A program made the position numbers and the translations under genes. This document shows, in pieces, positions 17,507-26,867 of a stretch of 64,000 nucleotides of DNA. A model generated the notes under the pieces. The model searched no databases. It had not been told where the DNA came from and saw nothing but the letters and a program-made list of their open reading frames with translations. The first letter of the stretch is position 1. Every line of letters begins with the position of its first letter. Location of the stretch: the NCBI RefSeq assembly GCF_030283205.1, contig NZ_JASNWF010000015.1, forward strand, positions 186,001 to 250,000. Reading direction: 5' to 3'. The stretch comes from Actinomadura opuntiae. GTDB lineage: Bacteria > Actinomycetota > Actinomycetes > Streptosporangiales > Streptosporangiaceae.

Positions 17507-18792
17507 CCGGGCGGCGCCTCGACCCCGACCTCAGTCCGGCCGCGCGCATCCTGAACGCCATAGGGCGGCTCCGGGCCGAGATCCACCCGGAGGAATACCG
17601 CACAGCGCTCAAGGGGCGCGAACGGCTCACCACCTTCTTCCACGATGAGCTCGGCTGGACGCTGGAGGTGTCGGAGACCGCCTCCCTCATCCGGCTGCAC
17701 AAGCGCCGGGCGGACGTGCCGTCCGATCGAGGGCCTCGGCTCCAGCGGGCGCGCGGGGACGGCCCTCTCGCGTCCAAGAAGGTCCTGATCTGCTGTGCGC
17801 TGATCTGTGAGCAGCTGTGGCGCAGGTCGCGGATGAGCCTCCAGGAGCTCCTCCAGGCCATCGCCCAGACGTGCGCCACTGAGGAGCACGAGGGGACCCT
17901 CCCCCCGTTTCCGGTGGTTCTCGCCGAGGACGTGTCCAAGCAGCAGGCGCGGAGCAATCGGCTCTGCCTCGTGGACGCGCTGAAGCTGCTGGTCGCCGAA
18001 GGTACGGCCACCGTCGACGACGACCTCGACCGCGTGGTGGACGACGAGGACGCCAACCTGGTGGTCACGGCCTCCCGGGAGCGTCTGGCCATGAAGTTCT
18101 CCTCCCTGTCCCCCCTGCTGCTCGGCCTCGCGTCACTCCCGCCGGAGCAGCACGCCGCGGCGCTGTCGCGGGCGACCCTGAGCGATTCGGCCGAGTCCGA
18201 CGTGCCGTCGCTGGATGAACGGCGGGTGAGGCTGATGCGCCGGATCGCCGACGACCCCGCGACCGATCCGGTGGACGACCCCACCGGGGGCTCCCCCTAC
18301 CTCCACACCCCTGCGGGGCGCGAGCGCGCGCTGGACCTCATCACCTCGTTCGGCTACATCGCCACGGTCCGCCGGGACTGGTGGGAAGTGACAGATCGCG
18401 ACGGAACCGGAACAGGCATCGAGTTCCCCCACGGACGCCGCACCGAACGGCAGGCCGCCCTCGCCCTGCTGGCGGCGATCGTTCGCCGCACCGACCCCGC
18501 GGCTCCGCTGTTCACAGCTGAGGCGGTGGAGGTGCTGGAACTGGCGCGCCGGGATCGGCCCCGCTGGGCCGCCGCCTACGCTGGGAGGCTGCCGGTGCTC
18601 GCCCGTGTCGCCGCCGCCGAGCTGACCAACGTCGGGCTGCTGCGTCCCGATCCGCACCGCGGCGGCACCTGGCTTCCCACACCCGGCGCCCGCCTGTGGC
18701 ATGTCAAGGTCCACTCCCCGCCGGTTCCCGCCGCCGCCCGCACGGACGCCGGATCAGCGGTTCAGCCTTCCCTTCTCACCGACGAGGATTGA
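17503..18792 (+). CDS. jetB: Wadjet JetB (TIGR02678 family), KITE subunit
   Basis: 429 residues, starting at an ATG that overlaps the jetA stop. The protein is the MukE/MksE-like winged-helix (KITE) partner that binds the kleisin. Visible landmarks are RERLTTFFHDELGWTLEV near residue 45, an ICCALICEQLWRRSRMSLQE segment near 105, and FGYIATVRRDWWEV near 285. It has no catalytic motif, as expected. Length and position agree with TIGR02678. Confidence 0.95.
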   Translation: MTGRRLDPDLSPAARILNAIGRLRAEIHPEEYRTALKGRERLTTFFHDELGWTLEVSETASLIRLHKRRADVPSDRGPRLQRARGDGPLASKKVLICCALICEQLWRRSRMSLQELLQAIAQTCATEEHEGTLPPFPVVLAEDVSKQQARSNRLCLVDALKLLVAEGTATVDDDLDRVVDDEDANLVVTASRERLAMKFSSLSPLLLGLASLPPEQHAAALSRATLSDSAESDVPSLDERRVRLMRRIADDPATDPVDDPTGGSPYLHTPAGRERALDLITSFGYIATVRRDWWEVTDRDGTGTGIEFPHGRRTERQAALALLAAIVRRTDPAAPLFTAEAVEVLELARRDRPRWAAAYAGRLPVLARVAAAELTNVGLLRPDPHRGGTWLPTPGARLWHVKVHSPPVPAAARTDAGSAVQPSLLTDED

Positions 18793-18802
18793 GGAGTCAG
18801 CC

Positions 18803-21800
18803 GTGTCCCCTGACGCAAACCCGCTCCACCCGGTGACCGAGACGGCGGTGCTGGGCGTTCCGACGGCCGAGGGCCGCTGGCAGCCGACCCGGGCCGGCGC
18901 GATCAACTCGTGGGCCTGGTCGGACGAGGTCCTCTTCTTCGCCGGTGGCTGGCTCGCCCTCGCCGGGCCCAACGGCTCGGGCAAGTCGCTCACCGCCTCC
19001 ATGCTGATCACTGTGCTGCTCGACGCCGAGATCTCGCAGAAGGCGCTGTCGGTGTCGGGAAAGGCCAGCGGGACCCTGGCCAGCAGGCACACCGACCGCA
19101 ACGAGCAGGAGGACCGGACCGGCCTGTGGTGGCTGGAGTACGGCTACCGCGATGAGCACACCGGGCAGACCCGGTACCTGACCACCGGGATGTGGTTGCG
19201 CTCGACCGGTGGGAAGCTCCAGCGCGCCTTCTTCATCGTGCCGGCGCGCGTGGGCCACGAGTTGGCCCTGCGGCGCGAACGCGCCACGGTGAAGATCGAC
19301 GATCTCGGCGGGCAGCTCGCCGCACTCGGCGGCCGGCTGTTTCTGTCCTCGGCCGTCCCCCGCTCGGCACTCGCCGGCGTGCCGCTGAGCCTCGGGGACG
19401 AGCACGAGTTCCGCGACGCCGTCCGGAACCACCTGTTCGCCCCGTTGAACGAGATCCAGTTCGAGGCCCTCGTCGGTGTGCTGCGCAGCCTGCGCAGCGT
19501 GCGGACGGCTGAGGCGATCTCGCCCAAGGAAATGCGCCAAGTCCTCACCGACGCGCTGCCGGCGCTCGAACCCGATCGGCTCAAGGTCGTCGCCGATGCG
19601 ATGGCGCGGATCTCCGAGCTGGAGAAGCAGCTCGACCAGTCCCGCAAGGAGGCGCGGCTGCTGGCCCAGACGGACAAGCACTACCGCAGCTACCGCAGTG
19701 CGGTCGCCCAGCTCCAGGCCGCCGAACTGGCCGCCGCCAACAACGCCTACGACGAACAGACCCGCCAGGCGCGCCAGGCGTCCCGTGATCTGGAGAGGGC
19801 CCAGGCGGCGGCCGAGGGCATCCAGCGGCGGCTCTCGCGGAAGTACGAGGGCGTCTCCCGGCTGGAAGGCGAGCTGTCCGCCGCCGAGGGGATGCTCAGG
19901 GACCACGCGGGGGCCGAGCTGCCCCTCCGCGAGGAACGCGCCGCCGAGCTGGACGACACCGCCGCCGACGCCGAGACGCAGGCCGAGCAGGCCGCCATCG
20001 ATGCCGGTACGGCGATGGACGGCTCCGCGGAATCGGCTTCCAGAGCCCACCAGGCGCAGGGTCATCTGCTCGATTTCGCCGAGCGGCTGCGGCAGGACGG
20101 TGAACATCTCGGTGCCGCGTCCGCGACCGACCGCATGGTCTCGGTCTACCGCAGGCTCTGTGCCGCCGAGCCGCACACCGAGCCGCCGGCCGTCGATCTG
20201 GACGAACTGTGCGCGACACCGCTCGCCTGGACCGAAGCGCGCACGGGCAAAGTCGCCCGGGTCCGGACCGCGCTGCGCCTGCACGGCGAGGCCCAGACGG
20301 CGGAACGGACCCTCGCCCAGGGCAGGCAGGAGGCCGACACCGGGGAGTCCGCCGCGCGCGAAGCCTTGGAAGGCGCCACCCGCGATCGGCAGGAGGCCGA
20401 GACCGTGTTCCTCGACGAACTCGGCACCTGGTCCGGCCGGCTGCGCCACCTCCGGCCGCCGCCACCCGACCTGTGCGCACCGGATCAGGCCGCCGAGAAC
20501 GACCGCCTGCCCGCGGACCGGATCCGGCGATGGCTGTCCGAGGAGGTGGCGGCCGCCGGCCTGCGCATCGACCTGGCCGGGCATCGAGAACGTGCGGCGA
20601 CCGCCAAGGCCCTCGCTAACGCCGCCGAAGGGCACGCCGCCGACGCCCACACCGCCCACCGCCGGGCACTCGGCGTGGTACGGGAGGAAGAAGGCGGCCT
20701 GCTGGACGTCCAGGCCGAGAACGCCGCCGCGGAACAGGCCGATGAGACCGAGCTCGAGCAGGCGCGTGCCGACCACCACCGCGAGATCACTGACGCGGGA
20801 GAGGCGGAACGGGACGCTTGGCGGCGCCGCTCCGACGCCGCGGCCGCCGCGCTCCAGGCCGCCCGCGACTGGCTGGCCGGCGCTCACCGCTGGCGAACGG
20901 CGTTGGCCTACCTCGATCCCGGCGCCATCCCGCTCCCCGAGCCCTCGGCTCCGCTCTCCGACGAGGCGCTGCGCGGGGTCGAGCCCGCGTCCGTCCGCCT
21001 GGCCGCCCACAAGGCCCACGCGGCGGCCGCCGCGGAACTGCACCATCAGGTCGCCGAGGCCCGCGAGGTCATCAAAACGATCGAAGCGGGCATCGAGGAA
21101 CTGCGCGCCGACGTGGTGCGAGCGCGCCGGACCGCCCCCGTCCCGCCCGCACCGCAATGGCGGTCGCGCTCAGCCGACGACGGCGTCCCCCTGTGGGCCG
21201 TCGTCGACTTCGCCGGCCACCTTCCCACCGAGGAGGCCGACCGGCTCGAAGGAGCCCTGCTGGCGTCGGGTCTCCTCGACGCGCTGATCAGGCCCGACGG
21301 CCGCCCGGTCGCCGGTGATCTCGTCCTCACCCCCACCGCGTCCGCCCCGCACCGGACACTGGCCGACTTCCTCCAGCCCGACGCGCAGGACGGCGGATCC
21401 GCCGAGGCGATCCACCGGCTGCTGCGCTCGATCCCGGTCGACTCCCCCGCGCCCGGCGCCCTGCGCAACGGCGTGCTCACCGCCGCCTGTCCCGAGGGCT
21501 ACCAGGCGGCCTACATCGGCCGTACTGCCCGAGAACGCGCCCGGCGACAGCGCCTCGCCGATCTGGAGCAGCGCCTCGCCGAACGCGAGCAGGAACTGCG
21601 ACAGGCCGGCCAGGAACTCAGCCGACGCGAAAGCCACGTCCTCGCCACGGCCGCCGAACGGGATGCCCTGCCCACCGCCGAGGCGCTCTCCTCGGCCCGC
21701 CACGACCTCGCCAGCCTGACCCGCGAGCATTCCATCGCCGAGCGGCAGGCGACGCAGCGCACCGCTCAGGCGGACCTCGCCCTCCAGCAGGTCATGACGA

Positions 21801-23782
21801 CGCTCCGGCAACGCTCCGACGCACGTTCCGCCCGGCTCGATCGAGCCCGGCAGAGCCTGGAGCACGCCGAGCGGACAGCACGATCCGCCGGCTCCGCCGC
21901 GGCCACGGCGGAGGAGAACGCCGCGGAACTGCGGCGATCCGCCCAAGGATGCGAGACCGCCCGCCTGGAAGCCGCCCGCGCCCAGGAGGAGGCTGACGGA
22001 GAACAAAACGGGTTCCCCCACTCCGCGGTGAACGCCGTCCGCACCGCGCACAGCGCCGAAGATCGCGCGCAGGCGGCGCTCATCCACGCCGAGACCACCG
22101 CCATCGACGCCGCAGAGAAGCATGACGAGGCCACCAGGACGGTCCGGTCCGCGCTGGGCGCCCTCAACAAGGCGGCCGCCCTCCCGGACGGCTCCCTGCT
22201 TCCCACGTCCCATGACGCCCTGGACAACCACGCCGGAGCGGTCGGCGCGCTCGAACTGCTGGTCCGGGACGGCCGCATGGCAGCTCTCCGCTGCACCGAA
22301 CTGATGCGGGCCGCACGCCGCGATCACCAGACCGCCGCCACGGCCCGGGCCACTGCCGCCAGGATGTCCGACCGGGCCGGCCAGGCACGCGCCAAAGCGC
22401 GGAAGGCCATCGCCGCGGTCGAGACGATGCGCAGGCTCTACGGCGCCGAATACGACGACCTTCTCACCACCAAGAACCGGCTCTCCGAACAGCTCGGCCG
22501 GGTCAAGTCGGAGATCGAGACATTCCGCACCGAGAAGGAGGAAGCCGACAAGGAGCAGACCAGGGCAGAGGTCACCCTGGAGAACGTCGCTCCGCAACGC
22601 CGGGCCGCTGAACAGCAACGCGACCACTGCGTGCGCACCCTCGGCCGCCTGATCGACGAAGGTCTGGCCACGCTGCCGGACGGCATCACCGCCGACCCGT
22701 CCGGCCGGCCGGCCCACTTGACCGCAGCCCTGGAGTGGTCGCGGCTGCTGCTGGCCGACCGCCACGCGCATGCGGACCGGCACGCCCAGCTCATCCGGTT
22801 CCGTGACCGGGCACTGAAAACGGTCGAGAACAGCGCCCGCGACACCAGTGGCGAACTCGCCCGCTTCAACCGCCAGGTCATGCTCGTCTCGATCGAGGGG
22901 ACCGAGTGGCGCCGCGCCGTCGTCGCCGAGCCCGACACCGTGCGCGGCGACGACCTGAGCGATGCCCTGGCGTCCCTGGAGGCGAGCATCGCCCTGCTCG
23001 AAGAGGACCTGCGCGACGACTTCAAGCAGGCGATGCGCACCGGCATGTTCACCCGGCTTCGCAAGGACATCCAGATCCGCCGGGAGGCGGCCCGCGAGCT
23101 GGTCCGGCAGATCCGCGAGACGCTGGCCGGCGTCCGCACGGGGGTCGCGAACGTCGGCATCCAGGTCGACTGGGACGTGCGCAAGGAGGACGAGGATGCG
23201 ATCCGCATGATCAAACTCATCGAGGAGGCCCCGACCGACCGGTCCTTCGAGGAGATGTACACCGTCCTGCGCCAGCGGATGGACGCGAAGGCCGACGAGC
23301 CCTGGCCCGACCGGGTCGCCCACACCTTCGACTACCGCTCCTGGCACGAGTGGGACATCTTCGTGACCCACGCCTCCTTCGGCGACGGATCGTCGAACGA
23401 GGCGTTCCGCAAGGTCGGCATGCGCTCCAATCCGCTGGAGACGCTGTCCACCGGTGAGCGCAGGCTCGCCACGATGCTGCCGCTGCTGGCCGCCGCCTGG
23501 TCCATGTACTCGGGCGACTACCGCGGGCCGCGCCTGCTGTCGATCGACGAGATCGACGCCGCCTTCGACGAACCCAACCTACGCCAGGTGCTGGCGCTGC
23601 TGCGCTCCTGGGACTTCGACGTGCTGGCCACCACCCCGTCCATCACCCCCATGATCAAGCGGGAGGCGGGCCGGACCATGGTCCACCAGGTCGTCGCCTC
23701 CGGCCGCAACCGCATCACCATCCCCTGGCTGTGGGAGGGCCGCGGCGAACCCCGGCCGGTCACTCTGGACGGGACGGCGTGA
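18803..23782 (+). CDS. jetC: Wadjet JetC (TIGR02680 family), SMC-like ATPase
   Basis: 1659 residues. Walker A (LAGPNGSGKSLT) is near residue 55-65. Two long Ala/Glu/Arg-rich coiled-coil arms flank a hinge region around residues 790-910. At the C-terminus are the ABC signature (TLSTGERRLATML, about 1545) and Walker B (LLSIDEIDAAFD, about 1578), with a D-loop after it. This is the MukB/MksB-like motor that extrudes loops on small circular DNA. GTG 18803 has GAGGAG upstream, 10 bp after the jetB stop. The 3' end overlaps jetD (GTGA). All ATPase residues appear intact. Confidence 0.96.
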   Translation: MSPDANPLHPVTETAVLGVPTAEGRWQPTRAGAINSWAWSDEVLFFAGGWLALAGPNGSGKSLTASMLITVLLDAEISQKALSVSGKASGTLASRHTDRNEQEDRTGLWWLEYGYRDEHTGQTRYLTTGMWLRSTGGKLQRAFFIVPARVGHELALRRERATVKIDDLGGQLAALGGRLFLSSAVPRSALAGVPLSLGDEHEFRDAVRNHLFAPLNEIQFEALVGVLRSLRSVRTAEAISPKEMRQVLTDALPALEPDRLKVVADAMARISELEKQLDQSRKEARLLAQTDKHYRSYRSAVAQLQAAELAAANNAYDEQTRQARQASRDLERAQAAAEGIQRRLSRKYEGVSRLEGELSAAEGMLRDHAGAELPLREERAAELDDTAADAETQAEQAAIDAGTAMDGSAESASRAHQAQGHLLDFAERLRQDGEHLGAASATDRMVSVYRRLCAAEPHTEPPAVDLDELCATPLAWTEARTGKVARVRTALRLHGEAQTAERTLAQGRQEADTGESAAREALEGATRDRQEAETVFLDELGTWSGRLRHLRPPPPDLCAPDQAAENDRLPADRIRRWLSEEVAAAGLRIDLAGHRERAATAKALANAAEGHAADAHTAHRRALGVVREEEGGLLDVQAENAAAEQADETELEQARADHHREITDAGEAERDAWRRRSDAAAAALQAARDWLAGAHRWRTALAYLDPGAIPLPEPSAPLSDEALRGVEPASVRLAAHKAHAAAAAELHHQVAEAREVIKTIEAGIEELRADVVRARRTAPVPPAPQWRSRSADDGVPLWAVVDFAGHLPTEEADRLEGALLASGLLDALIRPDGRPVAGDLVLTPTASAPHRTLADFLQPDAQDGGSAEAIHRLLRSIPVDSPAPGALRNGVLTAACPEGYQAAYIGRTARERARRQRLADLEQRLAEREQELRQAGQELSRRESHVLATAAERDALPTAEALSSARHDLASLTREHSIAERQATQRTAQADLALQQVMTTLRQRSDARSARLDRARQSLEHAERTARSAGSAAATAEENAAELRRSAQGCETARLEAARAQEEADGEQNGFPHSAVNAVRTAHSAEDRAQAALIHAETTAIDAAEKHDEATRTVRSALGALNKAAALPDGSLLPTSHDALDNHAGAVGALELLVRDGRMAALRCTELMRAARRDHQTAATARATAARMSDRAGQARAKARKAIAAVETMRRLYGAEYDDLLTTKNRLSEQLGRVKSEIETFRTEKEEADKEQTRAEVTLENVAPQRRAAEQQRDHCVRTLGRLIDEGLATLPDGITADPSGRPAHLTAALEWSRLLLADRHAHADRHAQLIRFRDRALKTVENSARDTSGELARFNRQVMLVSIEGTEWRRAVVAEPDTVRGDDLSDALASLEASIALLEEDLRDDFKQAMRTGMFTRLRKDIQIRREAARELVRQIRETLAGVRTGVANVGIQVDWDVRKEDEDAIRMIKLIEEAPTDRSFEEMYTVLRQRMDAKADEPWPDRVAHTFDYRSWHEWDIFVTHASFGDGSSNEAFRKVGMRSNPLETLSTGERRLATMLPLLAAAWSMYSGDYRGPRLLSIDEIDAAFDEPNLRQVLALLRSWDFDVLATTPSITPMIKREAGRTMVHQVVASGRNRITIPWLWEGRGEPRPVTLDGTA

Positions 23783-25032
23783 GCGGGATTCTCGCCGGGT
23801 TCGCTCAAGACCCGGACTTCGTCCCCTTCTGGACGGCCCTGCACGACCGGCTCTGCGCGGGACGGTCCGCCGACCAGATCGTCACCCTGAAAGTGACGGA
23901 CCTTCCGCTGGGAGCCCTGGCCGAGCTGCGTACACACCTGGACACCTGCACCCGGCGCCGCCGCGGCCGCTCCGCCGTCACTGTCGAGGGCACCACGACC
24001 AACGTGCCGCTGCGCGAACTCCTCCAGGTCGCCGATGCGTCCGCCAACGAGGTCGCTCTCCTGGCCGAGCAGGTCACGGGCAGGCCCGTGGTGAATCGGG
24101 CCGCCGATCGGCGGGAGGCGGCCGGGCAGCGCCGCGAACTCTGGGAGCACGCCGACGCGGCGTTCCCCCGCCTCCCCCGGCTGGTCCGCCGCTTGAAAGC
24201 CAGCGGCATCGGCGCTGACATCCCCAAGGCCCGCCGCCTCATCACCGCCCTAGCCCACGTCACCGAACGCCTGCCCTATACCCCTCCGGTCAGCCTGCCG
24301 AAGCTCGCGCACGACTGCGCGGGCGACCCGCACTACTTCGACCTGGGCGGATTCAACGGCGGCTGCCTGGTCTACGCGGTCATGGAGGTCACCGGCCGAC
24401 CCGAGCCCGCCCTTCCCCACCACACCCGTGCCCTGCTGGCCGAAGCGGGGATCATCGCCGACCGGCTCACGTCGACCATCCTGCTGCACCGCATCCGTAC
24501 CACCGCGGACGGTGTCATCGACCGCAGACTCCGCGAGTCCGACGTCCCGGTCGCCCTGACCCTGCTGGACCTGACCCGCGATCCTCCCACCCTGGCCCCG
24601 CAGACCGTCACGGTCGTCGAGAACCCGTCCGTGCTGGAGGCGGCCATGGCCTCCGGCTCCGACGTCCCGCTGGCCTGCACCAGCGGCCACCTGCGCGCCG
24701 TCGACCACGTATTCCTGCAACTGGCCCGCGACCAAGGCGTCCGGCTCCGCTACGCCGGAGACCTCGACCATGACGGCTTCCAGATCGCCGCCACGGTAGC
24801 CGAGCAGTACGGGGCAGAACTGCTGGCCATGGACGCCGAGACCGTCACCGAAGCGGGCCCCTCCCCTTCCTCAGCCCCCCTCCGCGACCGCTTCGCCGCC
24901 TCCCTCCGGTCCGACCTCGGCCTCACCCACCACGCCGTGTTCCAAGAGCACGACGCCGTGACCCGGCGCATCCTGAGCCCCGACCTCCACGACGACACCT
25001 CGGCGCACACCACCCTCCGAGCCCGCCCCTGA
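23779..25032 (+). CDS. jetD: Wadjet JetD (TIGR02679 family), Toprim nuclease
   Basis: 417 residues. GTG 23779 overlaps the jetC stop. The C-terminal half is a Toprim/DUF2399 domain with the acidic glutamate in TVVENPSVLEAA (about 280) and the D-x-D motif in YAGDLDHDGFQIA (about 325-338). In Wadjet this TOPO6A-like subunit cleaves the DNA loaded by JetABC. With all four genes present and uninterrupted, the system is probably active against plasmids. Confidence 0.95.
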   Translation: MSGILAGFAQDPDFVPFWTALHDRLCAGRSADQIVTLKVTDLPLGALAELRTHLDTCTRRRRGRSAVTVEGTTTNVPLRELLQVADASANEVALLAEQVTGRPVVNRAADRREAAGQRRELWEHADAAFPRLPRLVRRLKASGIGADIPKARRLITALAHVTERLPYTPPVSLPKLAHDCAGDPHYFDLGGFNGGCLVYAVMEVTGRPEPALPHHTRALLAEAGIIADRLTSTILLHRIRTTADGVIDRRLRESDVPVALTLLDLTRDPPTLAPQTVTVVENPSVLEAAMASGSDVPLACTSGHLRAVDHVFLQLARDQGVRLRYAGDLDHDGFQIAATVAEQYGAELLAMDAETVTEAGPSPSSAPLRDRFAASLRSDLGLTHHAVFQEHDAVTRRILSPDLHDDTSAHTTLRARP

Positions 25033-25307
25033 GCGGTGGGCCTCGAAGGCCATCCGCGGAAGTCCTCACCCCAGTCCGGCGGAGAACCCCGCCCTACAAT
25101 TGCCGAGAATTCCGTCCGTGTGATGTCCGTCGAACAGGGGAAGCTCAGTTCGCCCGGGTCAGGCACTTGCGGCCTCGAGATCAAACGAACCCGTCGGGTT
25201 GACGGTAATCCAGCGCCCAGACGGCCGCCGACCAGTTACGCGACGCGACGTCCACCTCAGCTTCCTCAACGAGTTGGACCGGTCGCGAGGTCGCGGCACC
25301 AAAAGCG

Positions 25308-26054
25308 TCAGAACAGTTCGTCCTCGTCGGTGTCGACATCGGTGATGTTGGAGCTGAAGACTGTGCCGATCGGAACGGGGTCAGTGGACAGCTGCCCGGC
25401 CCGCTGCATAGCGGCGAGTGCCTTGTCCCGGGCTGCTTCACGGTCACGCAGAGCGAATGACCACTCCACGAGTGCTTTTCTCCATGCCTCCCGCATCTGC
25501 CCGAGTTGGTCAGTAGAGGCCGTCGTGCGGCTGCCGCGGTAAGTGCGGAAAGCGGTGTCCGCGATGCGCCGCGCGGCTTTGACGGTGTCCGCCGCGGCGG
25601 TGAAGTTGTCGCCGGTTCGCTTCAGACGCGCCTGCAGCTCAGGATCGGGCTCAGGGGCGTCAGGATTGGGCGCACGCAGCCGATCCTTGCCATCACGTCC
25701 GGATAGGGCATCGACCGCGGCCAAGTCCACCCGCTCTGGGGACGACGGGACAGCCGGGAGCACACCGGTGTCACTTTCCCTATCCAGGAGCATGACCGCG
25801 GCCAGCGCCTCTTCCAGTACCAGAGCCTTGTGGATCCAGTCCGAAACGCCGAGGAACCAGGACCGTTGGGCGTTGGCCACCCAACCACTACCAGGCGCAC
25901 GGTCCCGGCAACGCTCATAACTCGCAGCAGCAGCCTTCACCGAGGCGCGGGCCACCTCGAAGTCACGTTCCGCTTCCCGTAGTAGCGACTCTGCTTGATA
26001 CCGCTTGACCGACGTCACAAGGACATTAGAAAGCCACCGAGAAGCGAAAACCAC
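25308..26054 (-). CDS. Hypothetical protein, helical, about 248 aa
   Basis: An Ala/Arg/Glu-rich, mostly helical protein with two related stretches (ESLLREAERDFEVARASVKA and LKRTGDNFTAAADTVKAARR) that suggest an internal duplication of a helical hairpin. It ends in an acidic tail (DVDTDEDELF). No enzyme motif is visible and I do not recognise it. It converges on Wadjet jetD from the right, 275 bp away. The start may be internal. Confidence 0.6.
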   Translation of the reverse strand: MVFASRWLSNVLVTSVKRYQAESLLREAERDFEVARASVKAAAASYERCRDRAPGSGWVANAQRSWFLGVSDWIHKALVLEEALAAVMLLDRESDTGVLPAVPSSPERVDLAAVDALSGRDGKDRLRAPNPDAPEPDPELQARLKRTGDNFTAAADTVKAARRIADTAFRTYRGSRTTASTDQLGQMREAWRKALVEWSFALRDREAARDKALAAMQRAGQLSTDPVPIGTVFSSNITDVDTDEDELF

Positions 26055-26137
26055 CTAACGTCCATATGCGGCCACCGGAAGACGTCATCTGTCGATACAA
26101 CTTGCGCCGGTCGGGGGCCTGGACGTGCAACGCGCAA

Positions 26138-26704
26138 TCAATCCTTGGCGGAGTCGGCAGGGTCCTCATCCACGGACGCCGGCTGGTGGACGCAGCGGAT
26201 CAGAGTTTCGGCGTCGGTCTCGCGCCATCCTTGATGATCGCAGTCAGGGCAGTCTTCGATCACCGACCGGTCGAACACGCGTTGCACGTCGGCATTGAGC
26301 TTGCGTAGCGCGAAAAGCGCTACCGGCGGCTGGCGCCAGCGTGACGTGTCGTACTCGGGGATGGAGTGATGCACCTCGATCGCTTTTTCGATCTTGTTAC
26401 GGATGATGGTGGCCGTAGAAGCCTCCGGCGGACCCATGCGCGCGTTGCGCTCCTTCCAGCCCGCTGCGGTGTCTGCGGCACGCCAAGCGAAGCAGATCAT
26501 TTGGCCTGGGGTGTAGCCAGCGACAAGACCTAGCCTGATGTTCTCGGCGAGCTCTTGTCGACGCGCTTCATGGACTGTTGGATAGCCGTACTTGTCCACC
26601 AGCAGCTCGTCGAGGTAAGTCATCACATCGACGAACTCCATGCATTCGACACAGTCGGCGAGCGCGCGGCGGGCTTCATACGCGGCCTGTCCCGAACCGG
26701 TCAA
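26138..26704 (-). CDS. Hypothetical protein with CPDC Zn-knuckle-like motif, 188 aa
   Basis: The protein has an N-terminal helical region (AADCVEC-like cysteines near residue 18), then AGYTPGQMICFAWRAADTAAG, NKIEKAIEVHHSIPEYD, and a C-terminal CPDCDHQGWRET. The paired cysteines suggest a small metal site. It resembles uncharacterised proteins of actinobacterial integrative elements or plasmids, but I cannot name a family. It lies just upstream of the 25308-26054 gene on the same strand (83 bp apart), so the two may form an operon. Confidence 0.65.
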   Translation of the reverse strand: MTGSGQAAYEARRALADCVECMEFVDVMTYLDELLVDKYGYPTVHEARRQELAENIRLGLVAGYTPGQMICFAWRAADTAAGWKERNARMGPPEASTATIIRNKIEKAIEVHHSIPEYDTSRWRQPPVALFALRKLNADVQRVFDRSVIEDCPDCDHQGWRETDAETLIRCVHQPASVDEDPADSAKD

Positions 26705-26867
26705 GAGGTATTGGCTGATCCTAATCAGTCGTAGCGAGTTGCTTTAGAGCAGACTCGCTGGGTTGGTAGCCGTCGGCGGGTGAGCACTGGCTGTTCCTGG
26801 ACGTGGAGTCCTGATGAAAGAACGTGCCCTTGTCGATCGGCTGGGAGAGTTGATCGCTTCTGGGATG

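Noticed and set aside
18797..23371. Long open frames on the minus strand opposite jetC (about 786 and 733 residues)
   Set aside because: They are antisense shadows caused by high GC in the third position; composition is Gly/Val/Arg/Leu-biased without motifs, while the plus strand has complete SMC motifs.
15914..25032. Novel SMC-based defence system distinct from Wadjet
   Set aside because: Gene order, overlaps and sequence landmarks match the TIGR02677-TIGR02680 set; nothing extra is fused or inserted.
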